A DNA stretch of 48,260 bases from Planctomycetaceae bacterium (GTDB taxonomy: Bacteria > Planctomycetota > Planctomycetia > Planctomycetales > Planctomycetaceae). The notes beneath the pieces were generated by a model. The model was given only the letters and a program-made list of their open reading frames with translations, made no database searches and was not told where the DNA came from. Shown here piece after piece: positions 24,801-31,857 of this stretch; position 1 is the first letter of the stretch; every line of letters begins with the position of its first letter. The stretch is from NCBI GenBank assembly GCA_014762625.1, contig JABURQ010000031.1, positions 1 to 48,260 on the forward strand, in the 5' to 3' direction. The position numbers and the translations under genes were made by a program.

Positions 24801-26088
24801 ATCTTTCCGCGGGCAACAGATTCTCGCCGTCGTTTCCATGTACTTCGGCTACGCCATGTTCATGGTGCTGCGGATGATCCCGGCGGTAGTGGGCGGCGCC
24901 ATGCGCCAGGATCCATCACTTCAGATCGATCTGGAACAGTTGGGGCAGATTTTCGCTCTGGGAACCTGCGGGGCGATTGTCGGGAAATTCATCGGAGGTT
25001 TTGCCGCCGACAAACTGGGAGGGAAGCTCACGTTCGCCGTCGGACTCGCGGCCTGCTCGGTCTTTGTCGGACTCTTTGCGACCTCGAATTCCCTGCTGAT
25101 GTTCCAACTCGCCTTTTTCTTCGCGCTGATGGCGAAATCGCTCGGCTGGCCGTCAATGACCAAAATTATCGGGCATTGGTTTCGTCCCAATGAGTACGGT
25201 CGCGTCTGGGGGATTATCTCGACCAGTTCACGCGTCGGCACCTTGATCGCGACGTTTGGATTCGGTGCGCTGCTGGCACTGATGCCGTGGAGAAGCATGC
25301 TTTTTCTCTGCTCGGGAGTGGGCCTGCTGATCGCGGTGGTATTTGCGTTGATCTTGAAAGAGAAACCTGCGGAAAGTGAATCCCCCGACAACACGAAAGA
25401 AACCGAGTCCCCCGACAGCGACATGCTCCATCACCCGCTCCGGGGGACGACCATCTGGCAGGCGCTCCCCAGGTTTGCAGCGAGTCTCCAATTCTGGTTG
25501 ATTACCGGCAGCCTGATGGCGTTGACGATCTTGTGGGACTTTCTGCTGCTGGTGCCGTCGTTTCTGCAAGACCGGCTCAGTTTGCCCGTCGAACAGGCTT
25601 CGATGGCATCGTCTGCCTTTCCGTTCGGAAGTCTGTTTTCGGTATTAGTGGGAGGATTCGTGTTCGACAAACTGAACCGCCACACGACCGCCTGGCTGAT
25701 GGGAGGCTTATTGCTGATTGCTTCCGGCTGCGTGGGTGTGTTTTTGATGATGCCACACCTCGACATGACACCGCAGGCATTGACCAACCTGTCGCTGGTG
25801 CTGTTGTTCCTGTTTGGATTGTGCATCTCGCCTTGCTACTACATCCCGATGAGCGTCTTTTCGATCGAATTCGGCGGCCCGCATTCGGGGATCCTGGTTT
25901 CCCTTCTCGATGCGCTCGCCTTCGGAGCCTGTGCGCTGTTCTACTACTTCGCCGGGGGACTGGCGGAAGCGAGCTGGGATCGGTTTTTGGTCGTCCTGCT
26001 CGCGGTGTCGCTGTCGTCAGTCATCACGACATTCTGTTTCATGAAACGTGAGGCGCGGCTGAAGAACTCGAAAACATTGGACATCTGA
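24790..26088 (+). CDS. Major facilitator superfamily transporter
   Basis: A 432-residue MFS transporter with twelve predicted helices. The loop after helix 2 carries a motif-A-like GKFIGGFAADKLGGKLTF, and the second half repeats the pattern (VGGFVFDKLNR). A hydrophilic central loop (EKPAESESPDNTKETESPDS) separates the halves. The N-terminus (YFGYAMFMVLRMIPAVV) recalls organophosphate antiporters of the GlpT/UhpT/SLC37 group, but this is weak. Its start lies inside the last codons of the acyltransferase gene (11-base overlap). The coupling suggests transport of a lipid precursor, lysophospholipid or organophosphate, as in LplT-Aas pairs of enterobacteria; this is inference. Confidence 0.88.
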   Translation: MSDKSFRGQQILAVVSMYFGYAMFMVLRMIPAVVGGAMRQDPSLQIDLEQLGQIFALGTCGAIVGKFIGGFAADKLGGKLTFAVGLAACSVFVGLFATSNSLLMFQLAFFFALMAKSLGWPSMTKIIGHWFRPNEYGRVWGIISTSSRVGTLIATFGFGALLALMPWRSMLFLCSGVGLLIAVVFALILKEKPAESESPDNTKETESPDSDMLHHPLRGTTIWQALPRFAASLQFWLITGSLMALTILWDFLLLVPSFLQDRLSLPVEQASMASSAFPFGSLFSVLVGGFVFDKLNRHTTAWLMGGLLLIASGCVGVFLMMPHLDMTPQALTNLSLVLLFLFGLCISPCYYIPMSVFSIEFGGPHSGILVSLLDALAFGACALFYYFAGGLAEASWDRFLVVLLAVSLSSVITTFCFMKREARLKNSKTLDI

Positions 26089-26140
26089 AGACGAAAGGCG
26101 GACCATTGCAGGAGAGAGAGCGACTCGTGTAAGACATGCT

Positions 26141-26677
26141 ATGAACGATTCCAGTAAACCTGAAGTGAGCAATGTGCCGACACACTCGGCCAAACGCCAC
26201 ATCCTCTCTGCGCTCGGTGTCTCTGTTATTCTGATTCTGTTCGCGATGGGCGGATTGGTGACATGGCAAATTCTCAAATTCCACCAACATCGGCAGGCCA
26301 CACGCCGGATGGAGATCGCCATCACCCGCCTGGCCTTTCACCGCCCAGAAAATCTCACCGACGATCAGTGGGCGTACTGCATTTTGTTAACCTGGAATCT
26401 GCAAACTGGTTATGCGCATCCATCGTATATACCGACCGAAGAGATTGAACGAATCTGTGCAGAACTTGAGGTCAGGATCGATGCAGGGCCAGATTTAGCA
26501 ACGATTGACTGGTTTTGGGACGAATATTACAGAGTATATCCTCCTACTCAGAGCAACGAATGGATGAGACCGACGACTGCCGACAATCGCGAACAGTTCG
26601 AAGCCGGCGCGCACGGCGGTCATCCGCTCTCGTATTGGCAAACGAAGTTCAAGAGACTGTCGAAGTCCGTGAATTGA
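26141..26677 (+). CDS. Hypothetical single-pass membrane protein
   Basis: A 178-residue protein I do not recognise. A basic residue pair precedes one clear transmembrane helix (about 22-44, ILSALGVSVILILFAMGGLV). The remaining 130 residues are hydrophilic and rich in aromatic residues, with DWFWDEYYRVYPPTQ and a Trp-containing end (SYWQTKFKRLS). The topology suggests a small cytoplasmic tail and a periplasmic domain. It starts 52 bases after the MFS gene on the same strand and may be part of that transcript. Base composition becomes more AT-rich from here. Confidence 0.65.
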   Translation: MNDSSKPEVSNVPTHSAKRHILSALGVSVILILFAMGGLVTWQILKFHQHRQATRRMEIAITRLAFHRPENLTDDQWAYCILLTWNLQTGYAHPSYIPTEEIERICAELEVRIDAGPDLATIDWFWDEYYRVYPPTQSNEWMRPTTADNREQFEAGAHGGHPLSYWQTKFKRLSKSVN

Positions 26678-26779
26678 TAGAGCATTCCAACTGGAAAGAG
26701 GTGATATGAAATCACATATTGTCCTCGTTGAGGAACCCGCTTAAACTGGAGAATCGCGTTCTTTGTTTGAAAGTTCAAG

Positions 26780-26977
26780 ATGGATCAATCAACCGCCAAA
26801 AATGCCAAGTCTTCCGCTCGCGAAGCCATTGAATCTTTACCCGATGATTCGACGTGGGATGATGTCCTCCGACAAATCTATGTCCACCAGAAAATTGAAG
26901 AAGGCCTCGCGGATGCTGAAGCAGGCCGATTCGTCGAGGAACAGGAACTGCGCAAGCATTTGAGAATGGATCTGTGA
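26780..26977 (+). CDS. Small antitoxin-like protein (addiction-module component type), orphan
   Basis: A 65-residue acidic protein with the layout of the short antitoxin-like family that pairs with RelE/ParE toxins: an N-terminal polar stretch, then SLPDDSTWDDVLRQIYVHQ, KIEEGLADAEAGRFV and a C-terminal basic/hydrophobic end ELRKHL. The family usually has a toxin gene immediately downstream. Here the next gene (26987-28072) starts on the opposite strand and no RelE/ParE-like frame is visible, so it looks like an orphan. No strong ribosome-binding site precedes the ATG. An overlapping frame (26763-26963) was judged a shadow. Confidence 0.6.
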   Translation: MDQSTAKNAKSSAREAIESLPDDSTWDDVLRQIYVHQKIEEGLADAEAGRFVEEQELRKHLRMDL

Positions 26978-26986
26978 AGCGAATCG

Positions 26987-28072
26987 TTAATTGTCTTCTG
27001 TTTTCGCCATGGCCGAAGGATCGTAATCGACTTTAAGTAGGCATTCCGCGCTGTTATTACGGTCAAAATTCGTCACGCTGAGCGTCCAGTGGGCATCTCC
27101 AATCTGTTCCAAATCTTTCTCAGTAATTTGAACAGTGATTGTCAATGGCACCCCTTTTTTGGCGTCTCGACGTGTCAAATGCAATTGATCTTTCTCGCCC
27201 GTGAAGAATAACATCACGCTGTTCGAACCGTTGTGAGTGACTTGCGCCGAAAATTTGGTCGGCTTTTTGAAGCAAAAATAAAGTTCTCGAGAAGACAAAC
27301 CTTCTTTCTGGAATGCTTTATCGAGGGAGAGTTGAAATTCACCGGGAGGGGTAGCTTGCCGTCTCAATGATCCGAACGGTACTGATTTGCTTTGAAGTAA
27401 AGTGAACGCTATAGATTGAAAAAGTTTGTGATAGTCATCGCTCCATGTTTTGGGATGGCATGAAAGACCACTGAGAACGTAATTCCCCTGACGAATCAGA
27501 GGGGTATAAGCAGGATCATTTTCCAATCGAGCGATCACATCCGTTGCGTAGGCCAAATTACTTTTTTCTGGCGCGTAGACGCCGAAGTTATCGCCCGGAG
27601 ATGGATTTGCATACGGCGTAATAGCTGGTTGACCTGAATCAACTTTCAAAAACTGGTTCTGATTCATGACGATATTAATGGCTTGATTACCAAAGTGCGC
27701 ACATGCACCATCTTTAATCTCAAGCCCAAGATGCTCAAATAATTGAGCGGCACCATAATCGATGGCGATCACCTTCTTATGCTTCAATGCGTCCAGCAGG
27801 TCCTCGCTATATTTCTCTCCTCGTCGCGGCATCGCGATCACCAAGACATCAGCCTCGGATTGAGTGGCAGTCTCCAAACTATCAAACAGCACGACCGGAA
27901 TGTCGTCGGAGATTTCTTTCAAACTAGCAATCAAAGCCGTTGCATAGGTTTTATCTACGTAACTGGAATAGACTCCGAAGGACTGTTGATCTTTTTTCTG
28001 TTGTCCCTGTACGTCTTGAAAAGGTACACACAACAATAGGAGTGATGTAACTGAGAGAGCGTGGAGTTTCAT
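26987..28072 (-). CDS. Secreted protein of unknown function
   Basis: A 361-residue exported protein (signal peptide about 1-23, ending DVQGQ). The first half has an alternating alpha/beta pattern (FGVYSSYVDKTYATALIASL, EADVLVIAMPRRGEKYSED, KVIAIDYGAAQLFEHLGLEI) that recalls ThuA/glutamine-amidotransferase-like folds without their motifs. The second half is beta-rich and ends with an Ig-like stretch (AQVTHNGSNSVMLFFTGEKD). I cannot assign a function. Base composition is lower in G+C than the flanking planctomycete core genes, and codon choice is more AT-rich, so recent acquisition is possible. It lies between the antitoxin-like gene and a DUF1080 gene. Confidence 0.7.
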   Translation of the reverse strand: MKLHALSVTSLLLLCVPFQDVQGQQKKDQQSFGVYSSYVDKTYATALIASLKEISDDIPVVLFDSLETATQSEADVLVIAMPRRGEKYSEDLLDALKHKKVIAIDYGAAQLFEHLGLEIKDGACAHFGNQAINIVMNQNQFLKVDSGQPAITPYANPSPGDNFGVYAPEKSNLAYATDVIARLENDPAYTPLIRQGNYVLSGLSCHPKTWSDDYHKLFQSIAFTLLQSKSVPFGSLRRQATPPGEFQLSLDKAFQKEGLSSRELYFCFKKPTKFSAQVTHNGSNSVMLFFTGEKDQLHLTRRDAKKGVPLTITVQITEKDLEQIGDAHWTLSVTNFDRNNSAECLLKVDYDPSAMAKTEDN

Positions 28073-28105
28073 GGTGATATTTCTCTCTTTTTCGTGAGTT
28101 ATTTA

Positions 28106-28759
28106 CTACTCCAACACCTTCAGCTTCAAGTCTTTGAACTCCACCTTCAGCGGACCGCCGGAGTGGACCTGTAACGCGATCACGCCCGAGGTTTCCCCTT
28201 CCGGATCGTTCAGATCGACGCACAGATTCCCGTTGAGATACGTCTGGATGTGATGTCCCTTCGCGACGATGCGATAGTCGTTCCACTCTTCCTGCTTGAC
28301 GAATTGCGTCGCGTCTTTATCCCACAATAGTTTCCGTCCGTGTTCGTGATACAGTTTCCCCCACCAGTTCTGACCGATGTCGGCCTGATAGCCGCGGGCG
28401 AGTCCGTCCGGCAGGACTTCGCTGCGAAACTGCACGCCGCTGTTGGCATTCGCGGGAGTCAGCCGCACTTTCAGACTCAGTTCAAAATCCTCGACGATCA
28501 GGTCGCTGTAGAGAAACGAATTCTTCTTGATGCCGGTTTTGGTTTCTCCGATGATCGTGCCGTCCTCGACACGCCACAGCGTCATGTCTCCTGCCCAGCC
28601 TTTCAGGTTTTTGCCGTTAAAGAAGTTCTTCGTATTGTCGGCGGTCGCGGGCACCCGTTTGCGGGAAGCGAGGGAGGATTCCTGATTCCCTTTCTCTTCC
28701 GCCTGCAGCGAGATCGTGAACGACAGAGCCAGACAAAGCGACAGAACGAGAGATTTCAT
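28106..28759 (-). CDS. DUF1080 (3-keto-disaccharide hydrolase family) secreted protein
   Basis: A 217-residue protein with a signal peptide (MKSLVLSLCLALSFTISLQAEE, first 19 cleaved) and one DUF1080 domain of concanavalin/glucanase-like fold. Signatures are FFNGKNLKGWAGD, LWRVEDGTIIGET, LKVRLTPANANSGVQFRSE, GYQADIGQNWWGKLYHE, WNDYRIVAKGHHIQTYLNG and GVIALQVHSGGPLKVEFKDL. Some members hydrolyse 3-ketosugar glycosides, so this protein may act on oxidised disaccharides or simply bind sugar. AAGGA lies 9 bases before the ATG. The neighbouring Gfo/Idh/MocA oxidoreductase could supply or use ketosugars, a pairing common in planctomycetes. Confidence 0.88.
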   Translation of the reverse strand: MKSLVLSLCLALSFTISLQAEEKGNQESSLASRKRVPATADNTKNFFNGKNLKGWAGDMTLWRVEDGTIIGETKTGIKKNSFLYSDLIVEDFELSLKVRLTPANANSGVQFRSEVLPDGLARGYQADIGQNWWGKLYHEHGRKLLWDKDATQFVKQEEWNDYRIVAKGHHIQTYLNGNLCVDLNDPEGETSGVIALQVHSGGPLKVEFKDLKLKVLE

Positions 28760-28868
28760 AGCGGGAATCCTTCAAATATGAGCGACCTGAAATGCGGAAC
28801 GGTTCGATTGTAATTCAATCGCCCGCCGAAAACACACAGAATTCTCGGAGCTTCTCTGCGCAAAGAAA

Positions 28869-28897
28869 ACGGAGAGAAGAAAGACTCTCCTCTCCGT
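28869..28897 (-). terminator. Likely rho-independent terminator of the Gfo/Idh/MocA gene
   Basis: On the minus strand ACGGAGAG and CTCTCCGT (plus-strand 28869-28876 and 28890-28897) form a perfect 8-base stem with a 13-base loop, followed by TTTTCTTTG. It lies 24 bases past the stop codon of the oxidoreductase gene at 28922, the expected place for its terminator. Confidence 0.6.
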
Positions 28898-28921
28898 GAA
28901 ACTTCAATATCTATAGAAGAT

Positions 28922-30040
28922 TTACTGCAACGTGAACTCCGGCAGCTTCACAAGCTCGCCACCTTTGGTCGTCGATTCGTGAGCACACAACCCCACGCAG
29001 GTCCAGTTCGCCGATTGCACCGCGTTCGGCCACGGATCGCGATCTTCGGTGATCGCCGACAGAAACTCGTTCACCAGATGCGGGTGAGAACCGCCGTGCC
29101 CGCCACCCTGGACGAAGGAAAGATGCTCGGCATCGTGAATTTCCTGCGGCTGCGTGAATTTCTGAATTTCTTCCGGCAACAGGTGTGCGTAATCGGGCAC
29201 GGTCACCAGTTCCGGAATTTCCGGCTCCGGTTTCTTGGCGGTGTGAATAACGTGCTTTTCATCCTCGATCAACGTCCACTCGAAACTCTTCTTCGTGCCG
29301 TAGACGTCGAAGCTTTCCCGATACTGACGTGCGACGTCATACAGGAACCGCCAGATTTGGGCGGCGACGTCCGAGTCCTTGATCTTGATATGACAGGTCT
29401 CGACCGCCGAACTGTTTCCCGACTTCTGGGCGATATCGTCCCGCACGGTCCCCGATCCGAAACAGGAGACGTACTCGGCCACATTATCCATCAGACCCAG
29501 CACGGGGCTCACGACGTGCGTCGCGTAGTGCATCGGGATCATCTCTTCCCAGTAACTGGGCCAGCCGTCCATGTCCTGCGGGTGAGACGCTTTCATGAAC
29601 TGAATCTTGCCTAGTTCGCCTTTCTCATACAATTCCTTGATGTAGAGAAACTCGCGACTGTAGACGACGGTTTCCGCCATCATGTATTTCAGTCCCGTCT
29701 CCTTAACCTTTTCGACGATCTGGCGACATTCCTCGATGGTGGTCGCCATCGGGACGGTACACATCACATGCTTGCCCGCGTCGAGTGCCTTGAGCGACAT
29801 CCAGGCGTGATCGGGAATCGGCGAGTTGATGTGGACGTAATCGATATCCGGGTCCGCGAGGACCTCGTCGTAACTGGTGTAGCGTTTTTCGATGCCGAAC
29901 TGATCGCCGGTTTTCTGCAGTTCCTCTTCGTTCCGTCGGCATATCGCCGCCACATTGGCGCGTTTGTCGGCTTGATAGATGGGAATGAACTCGGCTCCGA
30001 AGCCGAGACCGATCATGGCTACGTTAATTTGATCGCTCAT
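28922..30040 (-). CDS. Gfo/Idh/MocA-family oxidoreductase
   Basis: A 372-residue NAD(P)-binding oxidoreductase. The Rossmann motif is IGLGFGAEFIP near residue 10, and residues 69-100 hold the family's second conserved block (YVHINSPIPDHAWMSLKALD then AGKHVMCTVPMAT). In most members this block reads EKP, with the Lys positioned for catalysis or binding; here positions 95-97 are TVP, so the Lys is missing. The C-terminal alpha/beta domain continues with MKASHPQDMDGWPSYWEEMI. No signal peptide is present, so it is cytoplasmic. GAGGAG lies 6 bases upstream of the ATG, the strongest ribosome-binding site in this region. It probably acts on sugars or cyclitols; substrate unknown. Confidence 0.9.
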   Translation of the reverse strand: MSDQINVAMIGLGFGAEFIPIYQADKRANVAAICRRNEEELQKTGDQFGIEKRYTSYDEVLADPDIDYVHINSPIPDHAWMSLKALDAGKHVMCTVPMATTIEECRQIVEKVKETGLKYMMAETVVYSREFLYIKELYEKGELGKIQFMKASHPQDMDGWPSYWEEMIPMHYATHVVSPVLGLMDNVAEYVSCFGSGTVRDDIAQKSGNSSAVETCHIKIKDSDVAAQIWRFLYDVARQYRESFDVYGTKKSFEWTLIEDEKHVIHTAKKPEPEIPELVTVPDYAHLLPEEIQKFTQPQEIHDAEHLSFVQGGGHGGSHPHLVNEFLSAITEDRDPWPNAVQSANWTCVGLCAHESTTKGGELVKLPEFTLQ

Positions 30041-30351
30041 GGTGTCTCCTCGTGTTGCCTGGGTGTTTGACGGTGTGTGACTGATTGGAGTATGGAAAAC
30101 CAGCCTCTACGGTACACGGCGAGCATCGCGAAGCAATGAGAAATTGCGTTGGAGACCCATACTTTTTCACAAGACGGATCGCAACGACTGGGCCACAACT
30201 CGACTGATTATTTATTCGTTTGATTCGTGGTTGTATTGAAGCTCAAACAGAAAGGAAAAACCACGAATAGTTCGAATGACACGAATAAAACAAGGATCTT
30301 CAGCATCAGGCCATGTATGCTTACGTGCGCATTCTACAAAGAGGCTGAGTC
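30041..30351. other. Intergenic region holding hairpin repeat copy A
   Basis: About 311 bases between the oxidoreductase and GxxExxY genes. Apart from repeat copy A (30212-30287) I see no gene. The sequence is AT-rich compared with the flanking core genes. Confidence 0.6.
30212..30287. repeat. Long hairpin repeat, copy A
   Basis: Inner arms ATTCGTGGTT (30223-30232) and AACCACGAAT (30259-30268) are perfect complements around a 26-base loop. Outer TATTCGT (30213-30219) pairs with ACGAATA (30281-30287). It shares the unit TTATTCGTTTGATTCGTGG and the loop core AGCTCAA-CAGAAAG with copies B and C, and lies 64 bases upstream of the GxxExxY start. Confidence 0.85.
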
Positions 30352-30729
30352 ATGGCTGAGATCGTGTTCAAAGAAGAATCATTCCAAATCATGGGAGCTT
30401 GCTTCGAGGCCTATAACGAAATGGGTTACGGATTTCTGGAATGCGTCTATCAGGAATGTCTCTGCTTGGAGTTTGTCGATCGACGAATACCCTTTGCATC
30501 GCAGGTTGAACTTGATTTGAGATACAAACAAACGCCACTCTCTCAGAAATACATCCCTGATTTTATCTGTTTCGACTCGATCATCATTGAATTGAAATCA
30601 GCGCGTGAACTCTCGAATGCTCACCGCGCACAAATTCATAATTATCTGAAAGCCACGGGATACAAATTGGGACTTCTCGTGAACTTCGGCAGCCATCCCA
30701 AGCTCGAATACGAACGAATTGTGCTCTGA
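30352..30729 (+). CDS. GxxExxY family protein (PD-(D/E)xK nuclease-like)
   Basis: A 125-residue single-domain protein. The name-giving motif is G27-F-L-E30-C-V-Y33. A PD-(D/E)xK-type core follows: P69-D70, then E80-x-K82 (IIIELKSA) and Gln94 in the following helix (AHRAQIHNYLKATG), the usual constellation of the nuclease fold. The end reads LGLLVNFGSHPKLEYERIV, typical of the family. It has no signal peptide. Biological function is not established; the fold suggests nucleic-acid cleavage or binding. The gene is bracketed by direct-orientation copies of the same hairpin repeat, one ending 64 bases before the ATG and one starting two bases after the stop, which makes gene plus repeats look like a unit. 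Confidence 0.88.
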   Translation: MAEIVFKEESFQIMGACFEAYNEMGYGFLECVYQECLCLEFVDRRIPFASQVELDLRYKQTPLSQKYIPDFICFDSIIIELKSARELSNAHRAQIHNYLKATGYKLGLLVNFGSHPKLEYERIVL

Positions 30730-30731
30730 TA

Positions 30732-30808
30732 ATATTCGTGTTATTCGTTTGATTCGTGGTTGTCTCAAAGCTCAACCAGAAAGTAATCAAACCACGAATA
30801 ACTCGAAT
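30732..30808. repeat. Long hairpin repeat, copy B
   Basis: Starts two bases after the GxxExxY stop codon. Inner arms ATTCGTGGTT (30752-30761) and AACCACGAAT (30790-30799) flank a 28-base loop. It is nearly identical to copy C over about 75 bases and clearly related to copy A. It could also act as a transcript-end structure for the GxxExxY gene, although no T-run follows directly. Confidence 0.87.
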
Positions 30809-30920
30809 CTGAGCGGCGTTGGGAAGCGCTGAAGACACTTTGTATATCTTGTTTGTTTGATCGTGTTGTAACGTCATTTGAGGTGTGAGCGACGGAAATT
30901 GTACAAACACAAATTGATCA

Positions 30921-31508
30921 CTAATGCTCGAACCGAAGTAAATGAGTGCCTGCTTCCAGAGATTGACCATTTTTCAGATCGACCAGTTCGTCATTTTTAA
31001 AGATCTTTATATCTACGCCAGGATCTTTGGTGACAGGTATGGCGAGTGTATTTTCTAAAAGCATAAGACCATCACCTGATTTGGCTTGAAGGATTTCCAT
31101 GCTTGCAAATGACTTCGAGAAGTTTTCGTCATCGTAGATAATTTTGGCAGACAGGGTTGCAACGAGAGGTAAGCCCGCGATTCTTTTATCAGCAGAGTGT
31201 GTCTCAAAGCTTTTTAGAATGGGATCATCAAATTGTGTCCTCTTTTGCTTATTCTTCCATTCTGTGACGAGGCTAATTCTGCTGTCCAGCTGGTTATTTT
31301 CAGAGCTTTTCTTGTTGATGTGTATTTTGAACGTTACCCCTTCTGGTAACTCGGTTGGTGTTGCAGCATCATCAGCTGAGGAGGATGCACTCTTCTCAGT
31401 CGGCGAAGGAGAAGCTTGAGAAGCCGAGCAAGATGGCGCTGTGTTGAGCAATGCGCATGAGAGGGTTGCAAGAGATACAAACAGTAATAATTTCGATGCC
31501 GACTTCAT
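30921..31508 (-). CDS. Secreted hypothetical protein between hairpin repeats
   Basis: A 195-residue exported protein with a signal peptide (about 1-30, a hydrophobic core LLLFVSLATLSCALL; the Cys residues do not sit in a good lipobox). A Ser/Ala/Thr-rich linker (about 30-55) precedes a compact domain of about 140 residues that is beta-rich and ends LEAGTHLLRFEH. I do not recognise the family. The gene is AT-rich, lies between hairpin repeat copies B and C, and runs opposite to the GxxExxY gene. It may have arrived with the repeats. Confidence 0.65.
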   Translation of the reverse strand: MKSASKLLLFVSLATLSCALLNTAPSCSASQASPSPTEKSASSSADDAATPTELPEGVTFKIHINKKSSENNQLDSRISLVTEWKNKQKRTQFDDPILKSFETHSADKRIAGLPLVATLSAKIIYDDENFSKSFASMEILQAKSGDGLMLLENTLAIPVTKDPGVDIKIFKNDELVDLKNGQSLEAGTHLLRFEH

Positions 31509-31857
31509 AATTTCTACCCTGTTTCAGTAGATGCCGACAAGGCAAGTAATTGGTATCTTGAACAGTTCGTTCATATGTAATTATATTCAGGTAGTGAAGG
31601 CCGTAAGTCAAGAATATTTCATTTTCGAAGTCCATCGCGGGTATCTGTGACACGAATCGCCGCCAACTAAACTCTCATCAATTCGTGTTCTTCGTTTGAT
31701 TCGTGGTTGTCTCAAAGTTCAACCAGAAAGTAAACAAACCACGAATCACTCGAATATTGATTAAGTTGCGATCCCTTCGGAGCAGGCGGAAGGCCGATTG
31801 AGGAATGGTGTTCGTCGATTGAAACTCTTTCCAGTTTCGAATTGCTCACTTCTAACC
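31509..31857. other. Intergenic region holding hairpin repeat copy C
   Basis: About 349 bases upstream of the secreted hypothetical gene and downstream of the DUF1549/DUF1553 gene. It contains repeat copy C and, at 31648-31656, a short TGACACGAAT-like fragment that resembles the right end of copy A. I see no gene in it. Confidence 0.55.
31680..31755. repeat. Long hairpin repeat, copy C
   Basis: Inner arms ATTCGTGGTT (31699-31708) and AACCACGAAT (31737-31746) flank a 28-base loop that differs from copy B at only two positions. Same orientation as A and B; 948 bases from copy B. Confidence 0.87.

Noticed and set aside
30212-31755. Three similar repeats considered as a CRISPR array
   Set aside because: Spacing is 444 and 871 bases with genes between, repeats are hairpins of about 76 bases, and no cas gene is present.
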